Source of the DNA: Polaribacter cellanae | GTDB lineage: Bacteria > Bacteroidota > Bacteroidia > Flavobacteriales > Flavobacteriaceae | Direction of reading: 5' to 3' | DNA: 64,000 nucleotides | Assembly (NCBI RefSeq): GCF_017569185.1 | Contig: NZ_CP071869.1 | Span: 3,152,001-3,216,000 of the forward strand | In this document: positions 1-8,529 of the stretch, piece after piece | Position numbering within the stretch: position 1 is the stretch's first letter | Layout: each line of letters begins with the position of its first letter | Position numbers and translations under genes: made by a program | Notes under the pieces: model-generated | What the model saw: only the letters and a program-made list of their open reading frames with translations | Told to the model about the DNA's origin: nothing | The model's database searches: none

Positions 1-1
1 A

Positions 2-1261
2 TTAGCAACAAACGCGTTGCACGCAGGACACGATGTAAAATCAAATGGAGGCACAAGAGCGGTTCCAATTTACCAAACATCTTCGTATGTTTTTAACAAT
101 TCGGAACACGCAGCAAACCTGTTTTCGTTAAAAGAATTAGGTTTTATTTACACACGCTTAAACAACCCAACCAACCAAATTTTACAAGATCGCTTGGCAG
201 CTGTAGAGGGTGGAATTGGAGCCGTAGTTTTTGCATCTGGAACTGCAGCAATTGCAACAGGTTTATTAACACTTTTAAAAGCAGGAGACCATATTGTAGC
301 TTCTAGCAGTTTGTATGGTGGAACTTACAATTTATTAAGTGTTACGTTACCAAGATTCGGAATTACAACAACATTTGTGGATGCTTCTGAACCAGAAAAC
401 TTTGGTAAAGCAGTTAAAGATAACACAAGAGCATTTTTTGTAGAATCTTTAGGAAACCCGAAATTAGATGTGTTGGATTTAGAAGCAATTTCAACACATG
501 CAAAAAAAGCAGCAGTACCTTTTATTGTTGATAATACAGTTGCAACGCCTGTTTTATTGAATCCGATTAAACACGGAGCAAACATTGTAATTCATTCGTT
601 AACAAAATACATTGGCGGACAAGGAACGTCTCTTGGAGGCGCAATTATAGATGCTGGAACTTTTAATTGGGCAAATGGGAAATTTCCTGAATTTACAGAG
701 CCTTCTGCAGGTTACCATGGCTTAAAATACCACGAAACTTTAGGCGCAGCATCGTATACTTTTAAATTAATTTTAGAAGGATTACGTGATTTTGGTGGTG
801 CTTTAAGTCCTACAAATGCGTTTAACATCATTCAAGGTTTAGAAACTTTGCCTGTTAGAATTCAAAAACATTCAGAAAATGCGTTGGCATTAGCAAAATG
901 GTTAGAGCAACAAGACGAAGTAGCTTGGGTAAATTATCCTGGCTTAGAAGGTAACAAATACAAAAAATTAGCAGATAAATATTTACCAAAAGGACAAAGT
1001 GGAATTGTAACTTTTGGGGCAAAAAAAGGTTTTGAAGCAGCAAAAGCAATTGCAGATAAAACAAAAGTATTTTCTTTATTAGCAAATATTGGAGATACAA
1101 AATCGTTGATTATTCACCCAGCAAGCACAACACATCAACAATTAGATGAGGCTGCAAAAGCAGGAGCAGGAGTAAGCCAAGATTTAATTCGTTTGTCTGT
1201 TGGTATTGAAGATTTAGAAGATTTAAAAGCAGATTTAAAAGCAGCTTTTTCAGAAATATAG
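2..1261 (+). CDS. metY: O-acetylhomoserine sulfhydrylase (5' end outside window)
   Basis: PLP enzyme that joins O-acetylhomoserine and sulfide to give homocysteine (methionine path, cytosol). The frame is open from base 2 (residues [13 protein letters not shown]), so the true start is upstream of the window; the TTG at 17 is only an internal codon. About 420 residues are visible, close to the family length of 425-430. Seen: the [11 protein letters not shown] cofactor loop and the PLP-lysine motif HSLTKYIGG with Lys at 605-607, followed by the QGTSLGG segment usual in MetY. It is followed by a gene that makes its substrate, O-acetylhomoserine. Identity is strong; the split between MetY and other Cys/Met-metabolism PLP enzymes rests on overall sequence and neighbours. 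Confidence 0.95.
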   Translation, partial: LATNALHAGHDVKSNGGTRAVPIYQTSSYVFNNSEHAANLFSLKELGFIYTRLNNPTNQILQDRLAAVEGGIGAVVFASGTAAIATGLLTLLKAGDHIVASSSLYGGTYNLLSVTLPRFGITTTFVDASEPENFGKAVKDNTRAFFVESLGNPKLDVLDLEAISTHAKKAAVPFIVDNTVATPVLLNPIKHGANIVIHSLTKYIGGQGTSLGGAIIDAGTFNWANGKFPEFTEPSAGYHGLKYHETLGAASYTFKLILEGLRDFGGALSPTNAFNIIQGLETLPVRIQKHSENALALAKWLEQQDEVAWVNYPGLEGNKYKKLADKYLPKGQSGIVTFGAKKGFEAAKAIADKTKVFSLLANIGDTKSLIIHPASTTHQQLDEAAKAGAGVSQDLIRLSVGIEDLEDLKADLKAAFSEI

Positions 1262-1273
1262 TAAGAATGTCTG

Positions 1274-1317
1274 TTCGAGCGCAGTCGAGAACTTAAAACC
1301 TTTCGACTGCGCTCAAG
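1274..1317. repeat. REP-like palindrome (GAGCGCAGTCGA family)
   Basis: Perfect 12-bp inverted repeat: GAGCGCAGTCGA at 1277-1288 and its complement at 1303-1314, with a 14-nt loop. It lies between metY and the fused metX-thrA gene. The same core word occurs at 30858 and, in variant form, at 12136, 44861 and 47648. It may fold in RNA as a stem and act as a weak terminator or mRNA stabiliser. Confidence 0.8.
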
Positions 1318-1349
1318 GAGACAAATAATTTAGCTTAAATAAATAAAGA

Positions 1350-4300
1350 TTGAAAGATAAACTACAACATATTAAAATTAATAATTTTACCACAGAATTA
1401 GGTGCAAAAATTGCAGAAATCAATTTAAGTTACCATGTTTTTGGTCAAGATCTAGGCACTGCACCTGTAATTTTAATCAACCATGCGTTAACTGGAAACA
1501 GCGATGTTGCTGGTGAAAATGGTTGGTGGTTAAATATTGTTGGTAAAGACAAAGCTATAAATACAGCTGTTTATACCATTTTGTCCTTCAATATTCCCGG
1601 AAATGGTTTTGATGGGTTTTTAATTGAAAATTACAAAGATTTTATTGCAAGAGATATAGCCAATATTTTTTTAGAGGGATTAAAAAAATTAAAAGTTGAA
1701 CAACTTTTTGCCTTAATTGGAGGCTCTTTAGGTGGTGGAATTGCTTGGGAAATGATTGTTTTAAATAACAAAATTACGCAGCATTTTTTACCAATTGCCA
1801 CCGATTGGAAATCTACAGATTGGTTGATTGGAAATTGCCAAATTCAGGAACAGTTTTTAGTAAACTCTAGCAATCCTGTACACGATGCAAGAATGCACGC
1901 GATGTTGTGTTACAGAACGCCAGAATCTTTTAAGGCGCGTTTTAAACGTTCTAAAAAAGAAAACTCAGATATTTTTAATGTGGAAAGTTGGTTGTTGCAT
2001 CATGGGAAAAAATTACAAGAGCGCTATCAATTAGCTTCTTATAAATTAATGAATCAATTATTAAAAAGTATTGATGTTACTAAAAATGGAGATAAAAATA
2101 TAGATATTTTAGACCAAATTGAAGCAAATATTCACATTATTGGTGTGGATTCCGATTTGTTTTTTACGGCAGAAGAAAACAGAGAAACACATAAAAAATT
2201 AGCTTTAACAAAAGCAAACGTAACGTATAACGAAATTAATTCTGTGCACGGTCATGATGCATTTTTAATGGAATATGACCAATTACAGAAAATTATAGAA
2301 CCTATTTTCAATAAAGATTATAGCACAAAAAAGATGAAAATATTAAAATTTGGAGGAAAATCTTTAGCCAACGGAAAAGGATTGGAGAATGCCATAGAAA
2401 TTATTCTTAACAAACACAAAAACGGAGAAAAATTAACTTTAATTGCTTCTGCAAGAGGAAATACGACAGACGAATTAGAAAACTTGTTGGCATTAGCTTC
2501 TCAACAGAAACCCTATTTAGAAGCGTTTGATGCTTTTAAGGAATATCAATTAAAACCGAACCTAAATTTAAATTGTACACAAGAGTTTTTAAAATTGGCA
2601 ACAATTTTTGAAGGTGTTTATCTTTTGGGAGATTATAGTGAAAAAATTAAAGATGAAGTTTTAGCACAAGGCGAATTATTATCAGTAAAATTAGTTGCAA
2701 GTTTATTGGAAGAAAAAGGAATTTCAGCAAACCCAACAGACGCAAGAAAATTAATTATTACAGACGATAATTTTGGAAATGCACAGCCAATTTCGGCAGT
2801 TTCTTCGGAAAATGTAGTATCTTATTTTAAAGAAAATTCTGATACAATTAATGTGGTAACAGGTTTTATTGCAGCTAACAAAAAAGGAGAAACCACCACT
2901 TTAGGTAGGAATGGAAGTAATTATACAGCCGCTTTAATTGCCAATTATTTAGATGCAGATGAGCTTCAAAATTATACACATGTAAGTGGAATTTTTACGG
3001 CAAACCCCGATTTGGTTTCAGATGCAAAGAAAATTGAACAATTATCGTTTTCAGAAGCAAATGAATTGGCAAATTTCGGAGCAACAATTTTGCACGCAAA
3101 AACCATTATTCCGTTATTAGAAAAGAACATTAATTTACGTATTTTAAATACATTTCATAAAGAGGATAAAGGAACGTTAATCACATCAGAGTCTTCAACA
3201 AAAGGAATAAAATCCATTTCTACCATTAACAATGTTGCCTTATTAAATTTCGAGGGAAGAGGTTTGCTGGGTAAAGTAGGTGTAGATGCACGAATTTTTA
3301 GAGCTTTAAGTGATAAAAATATTAGTATTAGTATTATTTCTCAAGGTTCATCCGAAAGAGGAATTGGTTTAATTATCGATGCCAACAGAGCAAACGAAGC
3401 TGTTTTAGCCTTAGAAAAAGAGTTCGAAAACGACTTTTATTCACAAGACGTAAATCAAATTTCTATTGTAAATAATGTGGCTGTAATTTCTATTATTGGG
3501 CAAGATTTAAGCGAATTTCATTTACCTTATAATGCCTTAATTAAAAACCAAATTGTTCCTGTTTTATTTAACAATACCATCACAGGAAAAAATGTAAGTT
3601 TGGTCGTAAAAAAAGAACAATTACACAAAGCTGTAAATGTAATTCATGGTCAAGTTTTTGGAGTTGCTAAAAAAGTAAATATTGCCATTTTTGGAAAAGG
3701 TTTGGTGGGTGGAACGTTAATTCATCAAATTTTAGAAAATGCAGCTTCTGTTTTAGAAAGAAGAAAAATTCAGTTGAATGTTTTTGCAGTTGCCAACTCT
3801 AAAAAAGTACTGCTAAACAAAAACGGAGTTTCCAAAAATTGGGAAGAAGATTTAGTATCAAAAGGACAAGAAAATATTTCTGTAAATGCTATTATTTCGT
3901 TTGCAAGAACACATCATTTAGAGAATTTAATTGCGGTAGATAATACAGCAAGTGTGCCATTTGTAGCCAATTATATTCCGTTAATAGAAGCAGGTTTCGA
4001 CTTGGTTTCTTGTAATAAAATAGCCAATACGTTGTCTTTTGATTTTTATAAAGAATTAAGAAGAAAATTAAAAGAATACAAGAAACAATACTTATACGAA
4101 ACCAATGTTGGTGCAGGGTTGCCTTTAATTGATACCATTCGTTTGTTGCACGAATCAGGAGAAAATATCACAAAAATTAGAGGCGTTTTCTCTGGAAGTT
4201 TAAGTTATTTATTCAACACGTTTTCTAAAGAAAACAAACCTTTTTCTGAAGTTTTACAAGCCGCAATTAATGCAGGTTTTACAGAGCCAGACCCAAGAGA

Positions 4301-4751
4301 AGATTTAGGTGGAAATGATGTTGCCAGAAAATTACTAATTTTAGCAAGAGAATTAGAATTGGAAAACGAGTTTGTAGATGTAACTATTCAGAATTTAATT
4401 CCAGAAAATTTAAGAGAAGGTTCTGTAAGCGATTTTTTATCTAATTTAGAGGCGTTGAATGAAGAATATCAGCAAATAAAAGAAAATCAAAAAGAAGACC
4501 ATGTTTTAAGATATATTGGAGAATTAGGAGGAGATTTATCACAAGAAACAGGAAATTTAGACGTAAAATTGGTATCCGTTTCTAAAAGTTCTCCTTTAGG
4601 TTCTTTAAAAGGATCTGATGCAATTTTTGAAATTTATACAGAATCTTATGGAGAACAACCCATTGTAATTCAAGGAGCAGGAGCAGGTTCTAAAGTAACA
4701 GCCAGAGGCGTTTTTGGAGATATTTTAAGATTAGCGAAACATAATAATTAA
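1350..4751 (+). CDS. Fused homoserine O-acetyltransferase-like / aspartate kinase / homoserine dehydrogenase
   Basis: One 1133-residue protein carrying three steps of the aspartate pathway to O-acetylhomoserine. Residues 1-328 are an alpha/beta hydrolase of MetX type: nucleophile Ser126 in GGSLGG, acid Asp in VDSDLF near 270, His302 in HGHDAF. Residues 329-770 are aspartokinase (KFGGKS at the start, TLGRNGSN, then ACT repeats). Residues 785-1133 are homoserine dehydrogenase (Rossmann IFGKGLVGG, then NVGAGLPLIDT). The start is TTG at 1350; no upstream ATG in frame is seen. An in-frame ATG at 2334 sits exactly at the kinase boundary and could give a separate ThrA-like product. The gene lies between two sulfhydrylase-type genes, so its product feeds methionine synthesis. 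The fusion is a known flavobacterial arrangement; that the first domain acetylates homoserine is inferred from motifs. Confidence 0.92.
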   Translation: MKDKLQHIKINNFTTELGAKIAEINLSYHVFGQDLGTAPVILINHALTGNSDVAGENGWWLNIVGKDKAINTAVYTILSFNIPGNGFDGFLIENYKDFIARDIANIFLEGLKKLKVEQLFALIGGSLGGGIAWEMIVLNNKITQHFLPIATDWKSTDWLIGNCQIQEQFLVNSSNPVHDARMHAMLCYRTPESFKARFKRSKKENSDIFNVESWLLHHGKKLQERYQLASYKLMNQLLKSIDVTKNGDKNIDILDQIEANIHIIGVDSDLFFTAEENRETHKKLALTKANVTYNEINSVHGHDAFLMEYDQLQKIIEPIFNKDYSTKKMKILKFGGKSLANGKGLENAIEIILNKHKNGEKLTLIASARGNTTDELENLLALASQQKPYLEAFDAFKEYQLKPNLNLNCTQEFLKLATIFEGVYLLGDYSEKIKDEVLAQGELLSVKLVASLLEEKGISANPTDARKLIITDDNFGNAQPISAVSSENVVSYFKENSDTINVVTGFIAANKKGETTTLGRNGSNYTAALIANYLDADELQNYTHVSGIFTANPDLVSDAKKIEQLSFSEANELANFGATILHAKTIIPLLEKNINLRILNTFHKEDKGTLITSESSTKGIKSISTINNVALLNFEGRGLLGKVGVDARIFRALSDKNISISIISQGSSERGIGLIIDANRANEAVLALEKEFENDFYSQDVNQISIVNNVAVISIIGQDLSEFHLPYNALIKNQIVPVLFNNTITGKNVSLVVKKEQLHKAVNVIHGQVFGVAKKVNIAIFGKGLVGGTLIHQILENAASVLERRKIQLNVFAVANSKKVLLNKNGVSKNWEEDLVSKGQENISVNAIISFARTHHLENLIAVDNTASVPFVANYIPLIEAGFDLVSCNKIANTLSFDFYKELRRKLKEYKKQYLYETNVGAGLPLIDTIRLLHESGENITKIRGVFSGSLSYLFNTFSKENKPFSEVLQAAINAGFTEPDPREDLGGNDVARKLLILARELELENEFVDVTIQNLIPENLREGSVSDFLSNLEALNEEYQQIKENQKEDHVLRYIGELGGDLSQETGNLDVKLVSVSKSSPLGSLKGSDAIFEIYTESYGEQPIVIQGAGAGSKVTARGVFGDILRLAKHNN

Positions 4752-4760
4752 AAAAAATAA

Positions 4761-4823
4761 TAGTTTTTAGTTGTTGGTTATTAGTTAAAACTACCAACAA
4801 AAAACGACCAACCACCAACTAAA
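4761..4823. repeat. Intercistronic imperfect hairpin built of short quasi-repeats
   Basis: The left arm is rich in TTAGTTG/TTGGTTA words and the right arm in CCAACAA/CCAACTA words, so the spacer can fold back on itself. Similar arrangements occur at 8466, 9780, 13560 and 29504, always between genes of the same strand. Confidence 0.55.
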
Positions 4824-5990
4824 ATGAAAAAACATTTCGAAACAGAAGCCATTAGAAATCAGACAGAAAGAACACAATTTTCTGAACATTCTACACCATT
4901 ATATATAACATCGAGTTTTGTTTTTGACGATGCAGAAGAAATGCGCGCTTCCTTTGCAGAAGAAAAACAGCGTAATTTATACAGTCGATTTACAAACCCA
5001 AATACAACAGAATTTACCGATAAAATTGTACAAATGGAAGGAGCAGAAGCTGGTTATGCTTTTGCAACAGGAATGGCTGCAATTTTTTCAACATTTGCAG
5101 CTTTGTTAAATGCTGGCGATCATGTGGTATCTTGTCGTTCAGTTTTTGGTTCTACACACAGTATGTTTACCAAGTTTTTGCCAAAATGGAATATAGAAAC
5201 CTCTTATTTTAAAGTTGATGAAGTAAATTTGGTAGAAAGTTTAATTCAACCAAACACCAAAATTTTATACATTGAAACACCTACAAACCCTGCTGTAGAT
5301 ATTTTAGATTTAGAACTGATTGGCAAAATTGCTAAAAAACACAATTTAATATTCATTGTAGATAATTGTTTTGCAACACCTTACATTCAACAGCCCATTA
5401 AATTTGGAGCAGATTTAGTGATTCATTCAGCCACAAAATTAATAGACGGACAAGGAAGAGTTTTAGGTGGCGTAACTGTTGGAAATAAAGAATTAATGCG
5501 AGAAATTTATTTATTTGCAAGAAATACTGGTCCAGCAATGTCTCCTTTTAATGCGTGGGTTTTATCAAAAAGCTTAGAAACGCTGTCAATTAGAGTAGAA
5601 AAGCATTGTGAAAATGCCCTAAAAGTTGCGCAGTTTTTAGAGAAAAATGAAAACGTGCAATTGGTAAAATACCCATTTTTGAAATCGCACCCACAATACA
5701 ATGTGGCGAAAAATCAAATGAAATTAGGTGGAAACATTGTTGCTTTCGAAGTAAAAGGCGGCATAGAAGCTGGAAGAAAATTTTTGAACAACATTAAAAT
5801 GTGCTCACTTTCTGCTAATTTAGGCGATACTAGAAGCATTGTTACGCATCCATCATCTACAACACATGGTAGGCTTTCAGAAGAAGATAGATTAGAAGTA
5901 GGAATTACAAATGGCTTGGTTCGGGTTTCTGTTGGATTAGAAAATGTGGAAGATATTATTACAGATTTAGAACAAGCATTGAGCGTTTAA
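4824..5990 (+). CDS. metZ: Trans-sulfuration family PLP enzyme, O-succinyl/acetylhomoserine sulfhydrylase or cystathionine gamma-synthase-like
   Basis: 388 residues, the usual length for MetZ/MetB. It has the Cys/Met-metabolism PLP fold: YSRFTNPNT near residue 54, FATGMAAIFS, DNCFATPYIQQP and the PLP lysine Lys205 in HSATKLIDGQGR. The family uses an activated homoserine and either sulfide (MetZ) or cysteine (MetB). Because the preceding fused gene makes O-acetylhomoserine, direct sulfhydrylation or cystathionine formation are both possible; the sequence does not decide. It has its own short spacer after the fused gene and is followed by an Rrf2 regulator with 30 bp between. Symbol is tentative. 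Confidence 0.85.
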   Translation: MKKHFETEAIRNQTERTQFSEHSTPLYITSSFVFDDAEEMRASFAEEKQRNLYSRFTNPNTTEFTDKIVQMEGAEAGYAFATGMAAIFSTFAALLNAGDHVVSCRSVFGSTHSMFTKFLPKWNIETSYFKVDEVNLVESLIQPNTKILYIETPTNPAVDILDLELIGKIAKKHNLIFIVDNCFATPYIQQPIKFGADLVIHSATKLIDGQGRVLGGVTVGNKELMREIYLFARNTGPAMSPFNAWVLSKSLETLSIRVEKHCENALKVAQFLEKNENVQLVKYPFLKSHPQYNVAKNQMKLGGNIVAFEVKGGIEAGRKFLNNIKMCSLSANLGDTRSIVTHPSSTTHGRLSEEDRLEVGITNGLVRVSVGLENVEDIITDLEQALSV

Positions 5991-5991
5991 A

Positions 5992-6014
5992 TTACAGAAA
6001 TTTCTGTAAATTTG
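5992..6014 (+). promoter_or_regulatory. 18-bp perfect palindrome overlapping a -7 box before the Rrf2 gene
   Basis: TTACAGAAATTTCTGTAA (5992-6009) is a perfect palindrome placed straight after the metZ stop. It runs into TAAATTTG (6007-6014), a match to the Bacteroidota -7 element TAnnTTTG, only 6 nt before the Rrf2 start. It could be an autoregulatory operator; no clear -33 TTTG is seen. Confidence 0.45.
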
Positions 6015-6020
6015 TTTCTT

Positions 6021-6434
6021 ATGCTATCTAAAAAAACAAAATACGGTATTAAGGCACTTACCTATTTGGCAAAACAGGAAAATAAAAGGCCTGTTCAAAT
6101 TGCTACGATTTCTAAAAGTGAAAATATCTCTCTAAAATTTTTAGAAAGCATTCTCTTAACGCTTCGTAAAAACGGAATTTTAGGTTCCAAAAAAGGAAAA
6201 GGTGGTGGTTATTATTTACTAAAAGAACCATCAGAAATCCAAATGACTTCCATTATGCGAATTTTAGAAGGTCCCATTTCTATGGTGCCTTGTGTGAGTT
6301 TAAATTTCTACGAAAAATGTGATGATTGTCCAGACGAAAATGCTTGTGCTGTTCATAATTTAATGACAAAAGTAAGAGATAATACATTAGAAATTTTTAG
6401 AAATACTTCATTGGCAGATTTGTGTAAATGCTAA
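6021..6434 (+). CDS. Rrf2-family transcriptional regulator, Cys-rich C-terminal part
   Basis: 137 residues from ATG 6021 (a TTG at 6012 is in frame, but MLSKKTKYGIKALTYLA is the standard Rrf2 start). A winged helix fills the first 85 residues, with the wing at KKGKGGGYYL. The second half has C-x8-C-x2-C-x5-C and a terminal CKC, spacing unlike the three Cys of IscR but suitable for a cluster or metal. Rrf2 proteins include IscR, NsrR, RirA and the cysteine regulator CymR. Sitting directly upstream of the sulfate operon, whose promoter carries a palindrome, it is most likely a sulfur- or redox-sensing regulator of that operon. That job is inference. Confidence 0.88.
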   Translation: MLSKKTKYGIKALTYLAKQENKRPVQIATISKSENISLKFLESILLTLRKNGILGSKKGKGGGYYLLKEPSEIQMTSIMRILEGPISMVPCVSLNFYEKCDDCPDENACAVHNLMTKVRDNTLEIFRNTSLADLCKC

Positions 6435-6545
6435 TTTTTATTGCACATTTGTTTCTTATTCTCATCAAGTTTATTTTCTGGTCTAATTTTTTAAACTAAA
6501 TGTTAATTCATTTAGATATTCATAAAATTCTTTTCTAAATTTTAC

Positions 6546-6568
6546 TAATCTACTAATTCTATAGGGTA
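6546..6568. promoter_or_regulatory. Weaker second copy of the sulfate-operon operator
   Basis: TAATCTA-N9-TAGGGTA, with two mismatches in the left half compared with the perfect site at 6626-6648 but the same 9-bp spacer. The two centres are 80 bp apart. Confidence 0.4.
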
Positions 6569-6593
6569 ATTGTAAATTTCTTCTTTTTTATGC

Positions 6594-6648
6594 TTTGTAG
6601 TTTTAAATAATAAAGTATGTTTGCATACCCTATTAATTAAGTAGGGTA
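6594..6648 (+). promoter_or_regulatory. Sulfate-assimilation operon promoter with operator palindrome
   Basis: TTTG at 6594-6597 and TATGTTTG at 6616-6623 match the Bacteroidota -33 and -7 elements, with 18 nt between. Right behind lies the perfect inverted repeat TACCCTA (6626-6632), 9-bp spacer, TAGGGTA (6642-6648), covering the expected transcription start. A bound protein would block transcription, so a repressor is expected; the Rrf2 gene 200 bp upstream is the obvious candidate. Confidence 0.65.
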
Positions 6649-6670
6649 ATAGAAAAGAAAGTGAATTATT

Positions 6671-6934
6671 ATGATTTTAGATCAGATGATTTTTAATAAA
6701 AGTGAAGCAAAAGTAAGTTTCGAACAAGATAAAAGTTCAGAAAAACCTTTGCGAAGTATAGCAAAAGCATTGAGTTGGAGAGTTATTGGAACGTTAGATA
6801 CTTTAGTGGTTTCTTACTTTTTAACGGGAGAAATAGTGCTGGCAGCTTCTATAGCATCAGTAGATTTTTTAACAAAATTAGTGCTGTATTTCTTTCATGA
6901 AAGAATTTGGAACAAAGTAAAATGGGGAAAATAA
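6671..6934 (+). CDS. DUF2061 small membrane protein
   Basis: 87 residues with two hydrophobic helices (about 37-55 and 57-75) and the family signature RSIAKALSWRVIGTLDT. DUF2061 proteins have no proven function but often sit beside sulfate-assimilation genes in Bacteroidota, and here the gene leads the operon and overlaps the cysH start by one base (TAATG at 6932-6936). A role in sulfate or sulfite movement across the inner membrane is only a guess. The start ATG 6671 follows the operator by 22 bp. Confidence 0.85.
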   Translation: MILDQMIFNKSEAKVSFEQDKSSEKPLRSIAKALSWRVIGTLDTLVVSYFLTGEIVLAASIASVDFLTKLVLYFFHERIWNKVKWGK

Positions 6935-7548
6935 TGAGTTTAGATATTCAAAAAATAAATAAAGAATTAGCGAATAAAAATCCGTTAGATATTATAAAAT
7001 GGGCAATTTCAATTGCGAAAAACCCTGTTGTTACAACCAATTTTAGACCCTATGAAGTAGCTATTTTAAATGCTGTTACAGAAGTAAAAAAAAATATAAA
7101 AGTTATTTGGTGCGACACAGGTTATAACACAGTTCAAACTTATAAACACGCAGAAGATATTATCGAAAAGTTAGCTTTAAATATTAAATTATATGTACCA
7201 AAACAAACAGTTGCACATAGAAATGTGGTGTTGGGAGTTCCTTCAATAAACGACAAAAAACACCAGCTTTTTACAGAACAAGTAAAATTGGAGCCTTTTA
7301 AAAGAGCTATGCAAGAGCACCAACCAGATCTTTGGTTTACAAATTTAAGAAAAGGGCAAACAGCATTTAGAGATAGTATAGACATCGTTTCACAGAGTAA
7401 AGACGGCATTATAAAAGTGAGTCCTTTTTACCATTGGTTAGACGAAGATTTAGATGCGTATTTAAAACAATATAATTTGCCAAACGAGTTTGCCTATTTC
7501 GATCCAACAAAAGTAGAAAGTAATAGAGAATGTGGTTTGCATATCTAA
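6934..7548 (+). CDS. cysH: Phosphoadenylyl-/adenylyl-sulfate reductase
   Basis: 204 residues from ATG 6934, which overlaps the DUF2061 stop and follows GGGGAAA at 6924-6930; a TTG at 6907 would extend it into the upstream gene. It reduces PAPS or APS to sulfite with thiols. Seen: PP-loop-type fold with VIWCDTGY, LRKGQTAFR, and the C-terminal catalytic Cys in ECGLHI. The four cysteines that hold the [4Fe-4S] cluster in APS reductases are absent, which normally marks a PAPS reductase. No APS kinase (CysC) is encoded nearby, so the real substrate is uncertain. Confidence 0.9.
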   Translation: MSLDIQKINKELANKNPLDIIKWAISIAKNPVVTTNFRPYEVAILNAVTEVKKNIKVIWCDTGYNTVQTYKHAEDIIEKLALNIKLYVPKQTVAHRNVVLGVPSINDKKHQLFTEQVKLEPFKRAMQEHQPDLWFTNLRKGQTAFRDSIDIVSQSKDGIIKVSPFYHWLDEDLDAYLKQYNLPNEFAYFDPTKVESNRECGLHI

Positions 7549-7557
7549 AAAAATATT

Positions 7558-8463
7558 ATGAGTCAAAAAACAATACAAGTAGACGCTTTAGAAAGTGAGG
7601 CGATTTTTATTTTTAGAGAAGTAGTAGCACAATTCGAAAAACCTGTGTTGTTATTTTCTGGTGGAAAAGACAGTATTACGTTAGTTCGTTTAGCGCAAAA
7701 AGCATTTTTTCCAGCAAAAATACCTTTCCCTTTAATGCATATAGATACTGGGCATAATTTTCCAGAAACGATTGAATTTAGAGATCGTTTAACGCAAGAA
7801 TTAGGTGTAGAATTAATCGTGAGAAATGTGCAAGACAATATCGATAATGGAACTGTAAAAGAAGAAACTGGTAGATATGCAAGTAGAAATATGTTGCAAA
7901 CAGAAACATTGTTAGATGCCATTGAAGAATTTGGTTTCGACGCTTGTATTGGAGGCGCAAGAAGAGATGAAGAAAAAGCAAGAGCAAAAGAAAGAATTTT
8001 TTCAGTAAGAGACGATTTTGGGCAATGGGATGAGAAAAATCAAAGACCAGAAGTGTTTGATATGCTAAATGGAAAAATAGATTTAGGGCAAAACGTACGT
8101 GTATTTCCAATTTCTAATTGGACAGAATTAGACGTTTGGTCTTACATAGAAAAAGAAAATATCGAAATACCTTCCATTTATTTCGCACACAAAAGACAAA
8201 CATTTTTAAGAGATGGTCTTATTTGGTCTGCAGACGATGCTGTGGTTTTTAGAGATAAAGAAGAAAAAGTTGAGGAGAGAATGGTTCGTTTTAGAACCGT
8301 TGGCGATATGAGTTGTACAGCCGCAGTTTTATCGCATGCAGTAGATATTGCAAAAGTGGTCGAAGAAATTAGAGATTCTTCCATTTCAGAAAGAGGCGCA
8401 AGAATAGACGATAAACGTTCGGAAGCTGCAATGGAAAAAAGAAAACAACAAGGGTATTTTTAA
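7558..8463 (+). CDS. cysD: Sulfate adenylyltransferase small subunit
   Basis: 301 residues, the usual length. Makes adenylyl sulfate from ATP and sulfate together with the GTPase CysN. The PP-loop SGGKDS sits near residue 36; further family motifs are HIDTGHNFPET, GGARRDEEKARAKER and the C-terminal RSEAAMEKRKQQGYF. The gap to cysH is 9 nt, so the genes are cotranscribed. Confidence 0.97.
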   Translation: MSQKTIQVDALESEAIFIFREVVAQFEKPVLLFSGGKDSITLVRLAQKAFFPAKIPFPLMHIDTGHNFPETIEFRDRLTQELGVELIVRNVQDNIDNGTVKEETGRYASRNMLQTETLLDAIEEFGFDACIGGARRDEEKARAKERIFSVRDDFGQWDEKNQRPEVFDMLNGKIDLGQNVRVFPISNWTELDVWSYIEKENIEIPSIYFAHKRQTFLRDGLIWSADDAVVFRDKEEKVEERMVRFRTVGDMSCTAAVLSHAVDIAKVVEEIRDSSISERGARIDDKRSEAAMEKRKQQGYF

Positions 8464-8465
8464 AA

Positions 8466-8525
8466 TTTAGTTGATGGTGTTTGCGCACTCACTAAAAACA
8501 ATCAACCAATAACAAAAAACCAAAA
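8466..8525. repeat. Intercistronic quasi-palindrome
   Basis: TTAGTTGATGGT on the left faces ATCAACCAATAA on the right; the same type of fold-back spacer as at 4761 and 29504. Confidence 0.45.
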
Positions 8526-8529
8526 AAGA

